Assembly: GCF_018424695.1 (NCBI RefSeq) | Contig: NZ_QTNQ01000012.1 | Span: 1 to 64,000, forward strand | From: Vannielia litorea | Lineage (GTDB): Bacteria > Pseudomonadota > Alphaproteobacteria > Rhodobacterales > Rhodobacteraceae | Length of the DNA stretch: 64,000 nucleotides | Direction of reading: 5' to 3' | Part shown: positions 17,087 through 26,920 of the stretch, in pieces | Numbering within the stretch: position 1 is the first letter of the stretch | How the letters are laid out: each line of letters starts with the position of its first letter | Notes under the pieces: generated by a model | The model's input: only the letters and a program-made list of their open reading frames with translations | The model's database searches: none | What the model was told of the DNA's origin: nothing | Translations under genes and position numbers: made by a program

Positions 17087-17136
17087 AATGGCACCCGCTC
17101 GGTAGGGTGGACGACTTGCCCACCACCCGCGCGCGC

Positions 17137-18846
<1,710 letters not shown>

Positions 18847-18857
18847 ATCGGTCTCCT

Positions 18858-19343
18858 TCAGGCGGCCCAGAGGCCGTGTTTCTTGTGCCAGTCCTCAAGC
18901 GAAAGCGCGGGATAGGCGTCATAGCATTCATCCTCCGGCCGCGCCTCCAGCGGCACCCACTCCGGCTTGTCCGCCAGCATCAGGTGCACCCGGGCCGGGG
19001 CAGGGGGCAGGGGGGTGTCGATGGCGCTGGCCATCGGGTGGATCAGGTCGGGCCATGTCGGATCATAGAGCCAGAGCTCCGAGCCACAGGCGGCGCAGAA
19101 GTTGCGCTCTCCGGTCGAGACCTCGCAGGCGCCGTTTCGCTCCACCTCGGCGCGATAGACCGCCGTTTCGCCCTGCACCTCCATCGTGGCCGCCAGCCCG
19201 CCGAGGTTGATCGCATAGCCACCCCCGCCGCCGGTCTTGCGGCAGATCGTGCAGTAGCAGAGTTGGTAGGGCACCGGTGTGTGGCTTTGCAGCGAAAACC
19301 GCACCGCGCCGCAGCGGCAGGAGCCTTGAAGGGTCATGGGCAT
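18858..19343 (-). CDS. GFA/CENP-V family protein
   Basis: A 161-residue zinc protein of the glutathione-dependent formaldehyde-activating (GFA) family. Expected zinc ligands are visible: Cys9 and Cys11 (SCRCGAVRF), Cys29, Cys31 and Cys34 ([11 protein letters not shown]), and Cys83 and Cys86 (FCAACGSEL). Substrate and reaction are uncertain for most members. It lies 11 bp upstream of ureC on the same strand, so it is probably co-transcribed, though no urease link is known. Confidence 0.85.
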   Translation of the reverse strand: MPMTLQGSCRCGAVRFSLQSHTPVPYQLCYCTICRKTGGGGGYAINLGGLAATMEVQGETAVYRAEVERNGACEVSTGERNFCAACGSELWLYDPTWPDLIHPMASAIDTPLPPAPARVHLMLADKPEWVPLEARPEDECYDAYPALSLEDWHKKHGLWAA

Positions 19344-19613
19344 TGGGCTGGCCCCTGACAGTAATTTTCCGGGGACAAATCTGTGGATAACACCGACGAT
19401 TCACGTGATTCGCGGCTGAGCTGAAATGCTATATGTTGATGGTGACGCGGCATTTGCCGCAAAATATTGCCTCTCTGCCGGTCCCGTTGACGCGGTTCAT
19501 GGGGCTTTTGAGGGGTTGTCCCCAGAGTTACCAACAATGACGGCGACGCTTGGCGCCGCGTAGTATGGAGGGCGAGACTACACACTACATCTAGAGCAGA
19601 GGGGCCAAGCCCA

Positions 19614-19700
19614 ATGTCAACAACCGAATTCGCCTTGCAGACCGCCGTGCATCTTTTTGCGGCCGCCGTACTATTTGGAAAGTTCAGAGGCTGGTATTGA
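19614..19700 (+). CDS. Possible 28-residue membrane microprotein
   Basis: ATG at 19614 is preceded by AGAGGGG at suitable spacing and opens a 28-codon frame. It encodes a short polar start, one hydrophobic stretch (about residues 7-21, containing HLFAAAVLFG), then the basic-aromatic end KFRGWY and a TGA. This looks like a single-pass small membrane protein. It lies in the otherwise empty 19344-19745 gap on the strand opposite the urease genes. Coding status is inferred only from the ribosome site and composition. Confidence 0.35.
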   Translation: MSTTEFALQTAVHLFAAAVLFGKFRGWY

Positions 19701-19745
19701 TCGGTTCCCGTCGCGCCGGGAGCAATTCTCGCGACTGCCCAACCC

Positions 19746-20141
19746 TCAAACATCAAACACCTCATCCACCGGCACCTGCATCGCGGTGACCATCCCGTTG
19801 GTCATCATCGCCGCCCCGATCACCCGCACCAGCTCGGCGTGCATCTCGGCGCTCATCCCCTTGGCCTTCGCCGCCGCCGTGTGGCTGTGCACGCAATACG
19901 AACATCCGTTCGCCGTGCTCACCGCCACGTAGATCATCTCCTTCACCAGCGGGTCGAGCGCGCCCGGGCCCATCAGCACCGAGAGCTTGCCCCAGGTCTC
20001 TTCCAGCGCGTCCTCGTCATGGGCCAGCGCGCGCCAGAAGTTGTTGACGTAATCGGTGCCCCGCGCCTCTCGGATCGCCGTAAACACCGCCGCCGCGCGC
20101 GGCGAAAGCTCCTCGTCGGACAAGAGGGGCACCGTTGCCAT
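19746..20141 (-). CDS. AhpD-like carboxymuconolactone decarboxylase family protein
   Basis: A 131-residue all-helical protein with the AhpD-type redox motif: Glu68, then Cys80-x2-Cys83 and His87 (CSYCVHSH). Such proteins are small peroxidases or thiol oxidoreductases. The start overlaps the cyclase stop by one base, so the two are coupled. Together they sit as an insert in the urease gene order. Confidence 0.85.
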   Translation of the reverse strand: MATVPLLSDEELSPRAAAVFTAIREARGTDYVNNFWRALAHDEDALEETWGKLSVLMGPGALDPLVKEMIYVAVSTANGCSYCVHSHTAAAKAKGMSAEMHAELVRVIGAAMMTNGMVTAMQVPVDEVFDV

Positions 20142-20956
20142 CAGATCACCGCCATAACGCGGGCCGGCCCGCCCGTGCCGCCGCCATGCTTGGGCGCGCC
20201 GACGAACAGCGTCGCCCCGGAGACGGGCACCTCGTCGAGGTTCGCCATGTTCTCGATCCCGTAACGCCCCGCCGGAAGCCAGGAGTAATGCACCGCGAAA
20301 TCCGCCGAGTTGCCCGGATCGAGCGACAGCGTGTCGACGCCAATACTGGCCACCCCCATTTCCATCAGCATGTCCGTCGCCGCCTTGGCAAAGCCCGGAA
20401 AGGCGAAATTTCCCTCGCCGTCATTGCGGAAAGACGGATCACCCATCTTCGCCCCCCAGCCCGAGTTCATCGCCACGCAGGCGCCCTCGGGGATCTCGCC
20501 ATTGGCCGAAACCCAGGCCTCGATGTCCTCCGGCTCCACCATCGCGTTCGGGTCATCCGCGGCCTTGGCCTTGAGGTCAATCACGCAGAGCGGGCACATC
20601 AGGCTCTCGGGCGGCAGCATGTCGACCGTGTTGGTCCCTTCGGCAAAGTGTGCGGGCGCGTCGATATGGGTGCCGGAGTGCTCGTAGAAGGTCACCTTCC
20701 AGATCTTGTAACCGTCGGCGGCATAGTCCTTGTCGGACTCCATCATGATGCCCGGGTTGCCGTCGAAGGTGGGGAAGTCGGGCGTCAGCGTCCAGGTCAG
20801 GTCCAACACCTTGCCGCTCGATTGCGCCAGTGCGGGTTTCGAGGCCATCGCCCCGGCGGCCACAGCGGCCACTCCGGCGGCGGCAGAGCGGGCAAAGAAG
20901 GACCGGCGGTTCATCGCCGTCTTCCGGACATTCTCGATCAGGCACGCGTTACACAT
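20141..20956 (-). CDS. Exported cyclase/kynurenine-formamidase-like hydrolase
   Basis: 271 residues. The N-terminus carries a twin-arginine signal (NRRSFFARSAAAG, then a hydrophobic stretch ending ALA near residue 44), so the folded enzyme should be exported. The catalytic metal motif HSGTHIDAPAHF is at 93-104, with His93, His97, Asp99 and His103 as expected metal ligands. This fold includes kynurenine formamidase and isatin hydrolase; the substrate here is unknown. AAAGGGAG precedes the ATG. Confidence 0.82.
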   Translation of the reverse strand: MCNACLIENVRKTAMNRRSFFARSAAAGVAAVAAGAMASKPALAQSSGKVLDLTWTLTPDFPTFDGNPGIMMESDKDYAADGYKIWKVTFYEHSGTHIDAPAHFAEGTNTVDMLPPESLMCPLCVIDLKAKAADDPNAMVEPEDIEAWVSANGEIPEGACVAMNSGWGAKMGDPSFRNDGEGNFAFPGFAKAATDMLMEMGVASIGVDTLSLDPGNSADFAVHYSWLPAGRYGIENMANLDEVPVSGATLFVGAPKHGGGTGGPARVMAVI

Positions 20957-20994
20957 CTTGGCACTCCCTTTCTGGTTGGTCCGTCACTTCCCTT

Positions 20995-21288
20995 TCAGCG
21001 CAGTTTCGGTCCCCTCTTGGCGAGCCGCACCACGTTTGATCGCGTCTTGCGCCGCACCGGGCGCAGCGCGGCGGCGGCCACGTTGCGGCCCCCCATGGCG
21101 GCGCGCGAGGCCTCCTGCGCGGACTTCACGAAGGCGAGCTGCTTCTCGCGCACCATCCTGGCATTCTCACCGGCCGCCACGTTCCACGTGCCTGCCATGC
21201 CCATCATCCGCATCCAGATCACGGCAGAGGCCTCCATGGCCATCACCGCCATCTGCATCTGCAGGCGCATCAGCGCGGCGGGGCTCAC
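20995..21288 (-). CDS. Small conserved protein in the urease operon (phasin-like)
   Basis: 97 residues, starting with GTG that overlaps the ureB stop (GTGA). The first half is Met/Ala-rich and amphipathic ([16 protein letters not shown]), and the C-terminal third is strongly basic. Similar small proteins in roseobacter urease operons are often labelled antifreeze protein on the basis of composition; a phasin-like or scaffold role fits the helices better. This is inference, and the function is not known. Confidence 0.6.
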   Translation of the reverse strand: MSPAALMRLQMQMAVMAMEASAVIWMRMMGMAGTWNVAAGENARMVREKQLAFVKSAQEASRAAMGGRNVAAAALRPVRRKTRSNVVRLAKRGPKLR

Positions 21289-21593
21289 TCCAGCGCCCCC
21301 ATGACGCGTCGGTTGAAGCCATAGATCTTCCGGTCGCCACCAATCGCAATCAGCTGCACCTCGCGGGCTTGGCCCGGCTCAAAGCGCACGGCAGTTCCTG
21401 CGGCGATGTCCAGCCGCATCCCCCGCGCGGCGTCGCGGTTGAAATCCAGTGCCGCATTGGTCTCGGCGAAGTGGTAGTGGCTGCCCACCTGCACCGGGCG
21501 GTCGCCGGTGTTGGCCACCATCAGCGTCACCGCCTCGCGCCCCGCGTTCAGCTCGACCTCGCCGGGCGCGGTCATCACTTCGCCGGGGATCAT
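21285..21593 (-). CDS. ureB: Urease beta subunit
   Basis: A 102-residue structural subunit of the urease trimer. It starts MIPGEV and contains the [10 protein letters not shown] and [20 protein letters not shown] segments found in all UreB proteins. It overlaps the 58-residue membrane protein upstream and the 97-residue protein downstream by 4 bp each. Confidence 0.97.
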   Translation of the reverse strand: MIPGEVMTAPGEVELNAGREAVTLMVANTGDRPVQVGSHYHFAETNAALDFNRDAARGMRLDIAAGTAVRFEPGQAREVQLIAIGGDRKIYGFNRRVMGALE

Positions 21594-21766
21594 TTGCGCA
21601 CCTTCTGCGCCCGGCGGCGCAGCGCACAGAGCACCGCCGCCCCGGCGATCACACCGACACCGGCGATCAGCGGCAGCACCGAATTGGCCTCATGCGGGTG
21701 CAGATGCGCGCCGGAATGGGCGAGGGCGGGGGCGGCGGAGGCCATCAAGGCAACAAGGTATCTCAT
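21590..21766 (-). CDS. 58-residue exported single-pass membrane protein between ureA and ureB
   Basis: ATG at 21766 opens 58 codons ending in a TGA that overlaps the ureB ATG (ATGA). The product has a signal-like start ([16 protein letters not shown]), then the histidine-rich stretch [10 protein letters not shown], a hydrophobic helix (about 29-48) and a basic end (RRRAQKVRK). The four histidines just after the likely cleavage site could bind nickel at the periplasmic face. That role is inference. The tight packing between ureA and ureB argues for a real gene. Confidence 0.72.
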   Translation of the reverse strand: MRYLVALMASAAPALAHSGAHLHPHEANSVLPLIAGVGVIAGAAVLCALRRRAQKVRK

Positions 21767-21778
21767 GCGGGGTCCTTC

Positions 21779-22081
21779 TCAGCGGATCGGGTTGTGCACG
21801 GTCACCAGCTTGGTGCCGTCGGGAAAGGTCGCCTCCACCTGCACCTCGTGGATCATCTCGGGGATGCCCTCCATGCATTGCTCGGCGGTAATCACCTGTG
21901 CCCCGGCCTCCATCATGTCGGCCACCGACCGGCCATCGCGGGCGCCTTCCACCACCGCGTCGGTGATGAGCGCAATCGCCTCTGGGTGGTTGAGCTTGAC
22001 GCCACGAGCGAGCCGCTTGCGCGCCACCTCGGCAGCGAGCGCCACCAGCAGCTTGTCCTTTTCTCGGGGGGTGAGTTGCAT
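21779..22081 (-). CDS. ureA: Urease gamma subunit
   Basis: A 100-residue structural subunit. It begins with the invariant [12 protein letters not shown] and contains [10 protein letters not shown] and the [20 protein letters not shown] end. It follows ureD by a few bases and precedes the 58-residue membrane protein gene by 12 bp. Confidence 0.97.
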   Translation of the reverse strand: MQLTPREKDKLLVALAAEVARKRLARGVKLNHPEAIALITDAVVEGARDGRSVADMMEAGAQVITAEQCMEGIPEMIHEVQVEATFPDGTKLVTVHNPIR

Positions 22082-22085
22082 CTCT

Positions 22086-22985
22086 CTAGAGCCTCCAGGA
22101 TCGTGGAAGTGTATTGGCCGAAAGCCGGTCCAGCGCGGGCATTAGCAACCGGCGCAGTCCAAAGCCGTCAGGGCCAAGGAATCGGGCCACCATCACATCC
22201 TGCGCGATCAGCGAAGCGCCCGCCAGTGCGTCGTCGGGCAGGGCGGCGCGGAGGGCATCGCGCTGGTGCTCGGCGTCGGGCGCGACGTAGACGACAAGCG
22301 CCGATGCCCGGCAACCCGCACCGGTGGCGGGCCCTGCGAGCTGTGCGGCAATGTCTCCCACCAGCCGGGTCGCATCGGTGAAGGCGCGCTGCCTGTCCCG
22401 AAAGATCTCCACCCGGTCGCTGAACCAGCCTTCCGTCAGCTTCTCGCCCATCGCTGTGCGGCCAAAGACCAGCGGCTCGCACAGCAGCAGCTTGGCATCG
22501 TCCGCCAGGTCTACCCGCAGGCGGCGGCGCAGGGCGCAGGCCTGAAACAGGATCGTCTCCTGCGGCAGCCAGTACAGGCAGGCACCCGCGCCCGCGCTCA
22601 GCCGCACCGAAACCTCGGCGCATTCGTCCGGCTGGGCACGGTAGGCCCGCTCGGCGGCCTGGGTCGTCAGGCTCAGCGCCGCGCCCACCTCCGCCTCGGC
22701 GTCCAGCCGAAAGCGATCGCCGCCGGTGAGCCCGCCCGCCGAGTTGACCATCATCGCCTGAAGCGGGCCACGCGATTGCGGAAACAGCAGCTTCAGCGCC
22801 CCCGACATACGCAAATCGCCAATCCGGCTCCCGCGCGCGCCGGGCCGGGCCGAAACCCGCGCCGCACCTTCAGCCCTTGGCTGTTTCGCCCGCGCCGCGC
22901 CTATCTCGCTCCCGATGGTGATGGCCGTCCCCCGTCTCTGTGCCCTGCCGCCGTTTTCACCACGCGGCCCGTCGGCTGACCACAT
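22086..22985 (-). CDS. ureD: Urease accessory protein UreD
   Basis: A scaffold protein that binds apo-urease and recruits UreF and UreG for nickel insertion. Conserved blocks are visible: [23 protein letters not shown] and LPQETILF. The first ATG (22985) gives 299 residues, but the first 30 or so are atypical and no clear ribosome site is present, so the true start may be further inside. It is the first gene of the minus-strand urease group and is divergent from urtA. Confidence 0.93.
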   Translation of the reverse strand: MWSADGPRGENGGRAQRRGTAITIGSEIGAARAKQPRAEGAARVSARPGARGSRIGDLRMSGALKLLFPQSRGPLQAMMVNSAGGLTGGDRFRLDAEAEVGAALSLTTQAAERAYRAQPDECAEVSVRLSAGAGACLYWLPQETILFQACALRRRLRVDLADDAKLLLCEPLVFGRTAMGEKLTEGWFSDRVEIFRDRQRAFTDATRLVGDIAAQLAGPATGAGCRASALVVYVAPDAEHQRDALRAALPDDALAGASLIAQDVMVARFLGPDGFGLRRLLMPALDRLSANTLPRSWRL

Positions 22986-23295
22986 GGGAGAGCGGTTCTT
23001 GCCCTGAGGTCAAGTAGTGTGCGCAATTATTGGGCGATGGCTGCGTTTGTCGCTTACGATTTAATCATTTGCGGGCGGAGGCAGCATTTCTGCACCGGCA
23101 GATTTGCGCCTTTCGGCTCCCGCTACAAAGCATGACCTCGCCCGGCAAAGGTGGCCCAGACGCCACGATCGGGTGCGCAGCCAACGCCGAGGGAGATCTG
23201 GCGGACCGCCCGCGCAATTGGCAACAAGAACTGGTTCCGGGGTTTCGATGCGTGCTGCCACAAGCCCGCCCGCGCGCCCCGAACGGAGGGATAAG
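22986..23295. other. 310-bp divergent regulatory region between ureD and urtA
   Basis: No gene is supported here. The region must hold promoters for the urease genes and for urtABCDE. An AT-rich patch (about 23018-23075, including TTACGATTTAATCATTTGC) is the likeliest promoter zone. I could not find a convincing NtrC-type palindrome or a -24/-12 pair by eye. The urtA ribosome site GGAGGG lies at its right end. Confidence 0.5.
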
Positions 23296-24585
23296 ATGAC
23301 CACATTCAAGAAAACCGCAGCCTCAGTGCTCGCACTCGGCCTCACCGCCGGGGCCGCTTCGGCGCAAGAGGTGAGCTGCCCGATCAAGGTCGGCGTGCTG
23401 CACTCGCTTTCGGGCACCATGGCAATTTCCGAGACGACGCTGAAAGAGACCATGGAAATGCTGGTCGCCGACCAGAACGAAAAGGGCGGCGTCCTTGGCT
23501 GCGATCTCGAAGCCGTCGTCGTCGACCCGGCCTCCGACTGGCCGCTCTTTGCCGAAAAGGCCCGCGAGCTGCTGACCGTCCACGAGGTTGACGTGATCTT
23601 CGGCAACTGGACCTCCGTGAGCCGCAAATCCGTGCTTCCGGTGATCGAAGAGCTGAACGGCCTTCTGTTCTACCCGGTGCAATACGAGGGCGAAGAGTCC
23701 TCCAAGAACGTGTTCTACACTGGCGCCGCCCCCAACCAGCAGGCCATCCCGGCGACCGACTACTACCTCGAAGAGCTGGGCGTCGAGAAATTCGCGCTGC
23801 TGGGCACCGACTACGTCTATCCCCGCACCACCAACAACATCCTCGAGTCCTACCTGAAGGACAAAGGCATCCCCGCCGAGGATATCTTCGTCAACTACAC
23901 CCCCTTCGGCCACTCCGACTGGTCCAAGATCGTGTCTGACGTTGTGGCGCTGGGCGCTGACGGCAAGAAGGTGGGTGTGATCTCCACCATCAACGGCGAC
24001 GCCAACATCGGCTTCTACAAGGAGCTGGCCGCGCAGGGCATCTCCGCCGAGGACATCCCCGTCGTGGCCTTCTCCGTGGGTGAAGAAGAGCTCGCCGGTC
24101 TCGACACCTCCAACCTCGTCGGACACCTCGCCGCGTGGAACTACTTCATGACCGCCGACACCGAGGCCAATGCCGAGTTCATCGCCAAGTGGCACGAATT
24201 CATCGGCTCTGAAGACCGCGTGACCAACGACCCGATGGAAGCCCACTACATCGGCTTCAACATGTGGGTGAACGCGGCCACCGAGGCGGGCACCACCGAC
24301 GTGGACGCCGTGCGCGAGGCGATGTGGGGCCAGGAGTTCCCCAACCTGACCGGCGGCACCGCCGTGATGGGCGTCAACCACCACCTCTCCAAGCCGGTGC
24401 TTATCGGTGAAATCCGCGAGGACGGCCAGTTCGACATCATCTCCGAGACCGATCCGGTCCCCGGCGATGCCTGGACCGACTACCTGCCGGAATCGGCTGT
24501 GCTGAAGTCGGATTGGAAAGATCTCGAGTGCGGCATGTACAATACCGAGACCTCGACCTGCGTTCAGCTCGAAAGCAACTACTGA
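23296..24585 (+). CDS. urtA: Urea ABC transporter substrate-binding protein
   Basis: A 429-residue periplasmic binding protein of the amide/urea branch of the leucine-binding family. It has a signal peptide (about 1-23, ending ASA) followed by IKVGVLHSLSGTMAISE, the typical ligand-site opening, and a later FYPVQYEGEE segment. GGAGGG lies just before the ATG. It is first in urtABCDE. Three hairpins separate it from urtB, which fits higher expression of the binding protein. Confidence 0.96.
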   Translation: MTTFKKTAASVLALGLTAGAASAQEVSCPIKVGVLHSLSGTMAISETTLKETMEMLVADQNEKGGVLGCDLEAVVVDPASDWPLFAEKARELLTVHEVDVIFGNWTSVSRKSVLPVIEELNGLLFYPVQYEGEESSKNVFYTGAAPNQQAIPATDYYLEELGVEKFALLGTDYVYPRTTNNILESYLKDKGIPAEDIFVNYTPFGHSDWSKIVSDVVALGADGKKVGVISTINGDANIGFYKELAAQGISAEDIPVVAFSVGEEELAGLDTSNLVGHLAAWNYFMTADTEANAEFIAKWHEFIGSEDRVTNDPMEAHYIGFNMWVNAATEAGTTDVDAVREAMWGQEFPNLTGGTAVMGVNHHLSKPVLIGEIREDGQFDIISETDPVPGDAWTDYLPESAVLKSDWKDLECGMYNTETSTCVQLESNY

Positions 24586-24663
24586 GCCCTCGGGCTCGAC
24601 CCGGGCGGCGCCCCCTCGTGCGCCGCCCGAGATAGCATCGAGAGGGGCAGCTCGCGCTGCCCC
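24584..24663 (+). promoter_or_regulatory. Three successive hairpins in the urtA-urtB gap
   Basis: GAGCCC/GGGCTC (24584-24597), CGGGCGGCG/CGCCGCCCG (24602-24629) and GGGGCAG/CTGCCCC (24644-24663) are perfect stems in a row, without a long T-tract. Such structures commonly protect the upstream message from 3' exonucleases or partly stop transcription, which would let UrtA outnumber the membrane subunits. Confidence 0.65.
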
Positions 24664-24703
24664 TTCCGGCCCACGGGACAAACGCGCGGCGGGACTTTCC
24701 AGC

Positions 24704-26701
24704 ATGATCAAGGCCTTGAAGGCACTGGCGCTCCTCGGCGCCCTCATCCTCGGCGCGCCGCTCTCGGCGCAGGACACGGCGACCGGCAGCCCCGCTGACA
24801 CAGTCACACCCGGCCCGATCCAGAGCCTGCTGCAAGAACACGCCGCCGACATCGCCAAGCCCTCCCGCCGCACCATCCAGCCGGTGATCGACGCGCTATC
24901 CGGCTCCGGCTTGCCCGGCATGCAGCAAGTGCTGCAAACTTGGGAAGCGCGCGAGATGTATCAGCGCGAAAGCGACGGCTGGTTCTTCGCCGGCGAGAAG
25001 GGCCCCGATCGCACCATCATCCTCACCGATTTCGACAGCGGCGAGGAGCTGGAGCCGGTGCCCTCCGACGCGGTCGATATCCTGCGCCCCAACTCCGGTG
25101 TGCGCGGCCTGATCGCCTCGGCGCTCGTCCGCTTCCAGCTTCAGGATGAAAACCCCACGCTCCGCCAGGATGCGCTCACCGCCATTTCCCGCAACCCCGA
25201 CCCCTCCCACATTGCGCCACTGCGCGAGAGCATCGAGGGCGAGCCGGACCCGGCCATGAAGGCGCAGAAAGAGCGGCTTCTGACCCTGCTCACCATTTCC
25301 TTCGGTGAGGACGAGGCCGCGCGGATCGCCGCCATCGAAAGCGTCGCGGGCGATCTCAACGTCGATACCCGCGGCACCCTCAATCCGCTCGTCGCCACCA
25401 CCCGCCGCCTCGCCGAGGGCGAGGTGCCCGAGGGGGCCAACGTCGCCCGCACCCTGCGCCCCGGCACCGAAGAACTGCCCCGCGAAGAGGCGTATGATCT
25501 TGTCGCCGCCGAGGCCGACCTGCCCGCCCGGATCGACCCGGCAGACCGCCGCAACGTGCTGCAAGCTAACATCGAAGGTGGTGCCGTGGGCGGCGTGCCG
25601 CTTGCAGAGCTGAACACCATCGAAGCCCGCGAACGCGCCTATGCTGCGCTGGTCGAGGCGGGCGCCGTGCCGCCCGCACCCACCGAGGCCGAGATAGATG
25701 CCGCGCTCGCCCGCTTCACCTTCTACGAAGAATATTCCGAGCCGTCCCCCGCCGTCACCGAGGCCGCCAACAAGGCGCTCCGCGCGATTGACACGAAGGT
25801 GGGCCTCAACACCACGCTCGATCTCGGGCTCGATGCCCTCTCACTCGCCTCGATCTATTTCCTCGCTGCCATCGGCCTGGCCATCACCTTCGGGGTGATG
25901 GGTGTCATCAACATGGCCCACGGCGAGTTCATCATGATGGGCGCCTACACCGGCTACGTCGTGCAGCAGATGATCCCCAACCACACGGTTTCGATCATCG
26001 TCGCCATCCCTCTCGCCTTCGCGGTGACCTTCGCGGCAGGCGTGGCAATGGAGCGGCTGGTGATCCGCTGGCTCTACAACCGCCCGCTCGAAACCCTGCT
26101 CGCCACCTTCGGCATCTCCATCGCCCTGCAACAGCTGGCCAAGAACATCTTTGGCACCCAGGCCCGCCCCCTCACCGCCCCCGGCTGGCTCGACGGGCAG
26201 TGGCAGATCAACGAGATCGTCGGCATCTCGATGATCCGCGTCGCCATTTTCGTGCTCGCCATCGTTTTCCTGCTGTTCTTCCTCTTCCTGATGAAGAAGA
26301 CCCGCCTCGGGCTGGAAACCCGCGCCGTCACGCAAAACCCGCGCATGGCCGCCTCCATGGGCATCAACCCCGGCCGCGTGAACATGCTCACCTTCGGCCT
26401 CGGCTCCGGCATCGCCGGCATCGCGGGCGTTGCTATCGGCCTCTACGCCAAGGTCACCTCCGAGCTTGGCACCGATTACATCGTGCAGAGCTTCATGACC
26501 GTCGTGGTCGGCGGCGTTGGCAACATCTGGGGCACGCTACTCGGTGCGGGCATGATCGGTTCCCTGCAAAAGGGCATCGAGTGGCTGAACCCGTCGAATA
26601 CGCTCGCCGCGCAAACCTACATGATCATCTTCATCATAATCTTCATCCAATTCCGGCCAAGGGGCATCATCGCCCTCAAAGGTCGCGCTGCGGGGGATTG
26701 A
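24704..26701 (+). CDS. urtB: Urea ABC transporter permease UrtB
   Basis: 665 residues. A signal-like N-terminus precedes a long extracytoplasmic segment (about 25-370) with HEAT-like character, such as QDENPTLRQDALTAISRNPD. The C-terminal half (about 372-660) is a LivH-type permease with about eight hydrophobic segments and GVINMAHGEFIMMGAY. The long N-terminal domain is a known feature of urea-type permeases compared with LivH. It pairs with UrtC. Confidence 0.95.
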   Translation: MIKALKALALLGALILGAPLSAQDTATGSPADTVTPGPIQSLLQEHAADIAKPSRRTIQPVIDALSGSGLPGMQQVLQTWEAREMYQRESDGWFFAGEKGPDRTIILTDFDSGEELEPVPSDAVDILRPNSGVRGLIASALVRFQLQDENPTLRQDALTAISRNPDPSHIAPLRESIEGEPDPAMKAQKERLLTLLTISFGEDEAARIAAIESVAGDLNVDTRGTLNPLVATTRRLAEGEVPEGANVARTLRPGTEELPREEAYDLVAAEADLPARIDPADRRNVLQANIEGGAVGGVPLAELNTIEARERAYAALVEAGAVPPAPTEAEIDAALARFTFYEEYSEPSPAVTEAANKALRAIDTKVGLNTTLDLGLDALSLASIYFLAAIGLAITFGVMGVINMAHGEFIMMGAYTGYVVQQMIPNHTVSIIVAIPLAFAVTFAAGVAMERLVIRWLYNRPLETLLATFGISIALQQLAKNIFGTQARPLTAPGWLDGQWQINEIVGISMIRVAIFVLAIVFLLFFLFLMKKTRLGLETRAVTQNPRMAASMGINPGRVNMLTFGLGSGIAGIAGVAIGLYAKVTSELGTDYIVQSFMTVVVGGVGNIWGTLLGAGMIGSLQKGIEWLNPSNTLAAQTYMIIFIIIFIQFRPRGIIALKGRAAGD

Positions 26702-26704
26702 GCG

Positions 26705-26920
26705 ATGTTTGGTTTGACCAGCAGAGCAGAGGCCAGCGCCCGCACCGCACGGGGCGCCTCGCAACAAGCGCCGCAGTCGTCATCAGGTACACCATCGCCG
26801 TCAGGTTTAGCGTCTGAGAAGCGCCCGCCCCGTGGGGGGGCGGTGCGGGCGCTGGCCGGCGGTGCCGGCCGGGTGCTCCGCTTTGATCAAGGCGCAATGG
26901 CCCAGAGGACAGCCCAATGA
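26705..26920 (+). CDS. Possible 71-residue ORF bridging urtB and urtC
   Basis: The frame opens three bases after the urtB stop, with GGGGG upstream, and its TGA overlaps the urtC ATG (ATGA), the packing expected of a coupled gene. The product is low-complexity and basic, rich in Ser, Ala and Arg, without a clear fold, and the DNA also forms two strong hairpins. It may be a leader peptide that couples translation, or simply an open frame in a structured spacer. Confidence 0.25.
   Translation: MFGLTSRAEASARTARGASQQAPQSSSGTPSPSGLASEKRPPRGGAVRALAGGAGRVLRFDQGAMAQRTAQ
26821..26870 (+). promoter_or_regulatory. Two strong hairpins in the urtB-urtC gap
   Basis: CCGCCCC/GGGGCGG at 26825-26843, nested in GCGCCCGC/GCGGGCGC at 26821-26852, is followed by GGCCGGC-GGT-GCCGGCC at 26854-26870. 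With the hairpins after urtA, this suggests that the levels of successive urt segments are set by RNA structure. Confidence 0.55.

Noticed and set aside
19382..19390. TGTGGATAA, a perfect DnaA-box match, in an intergenic gap
   Set aside because: Only one box, with no cluster, AT-rich unwinding region or dnaA/parA genes nearby; not evidence of an origin.
22986..23295. Possible sigma-54/NtrC control site before urtA
   Set aside because: Expected from biology, but no -24/-12 pair or clear NtrC dyad could be found by eye.
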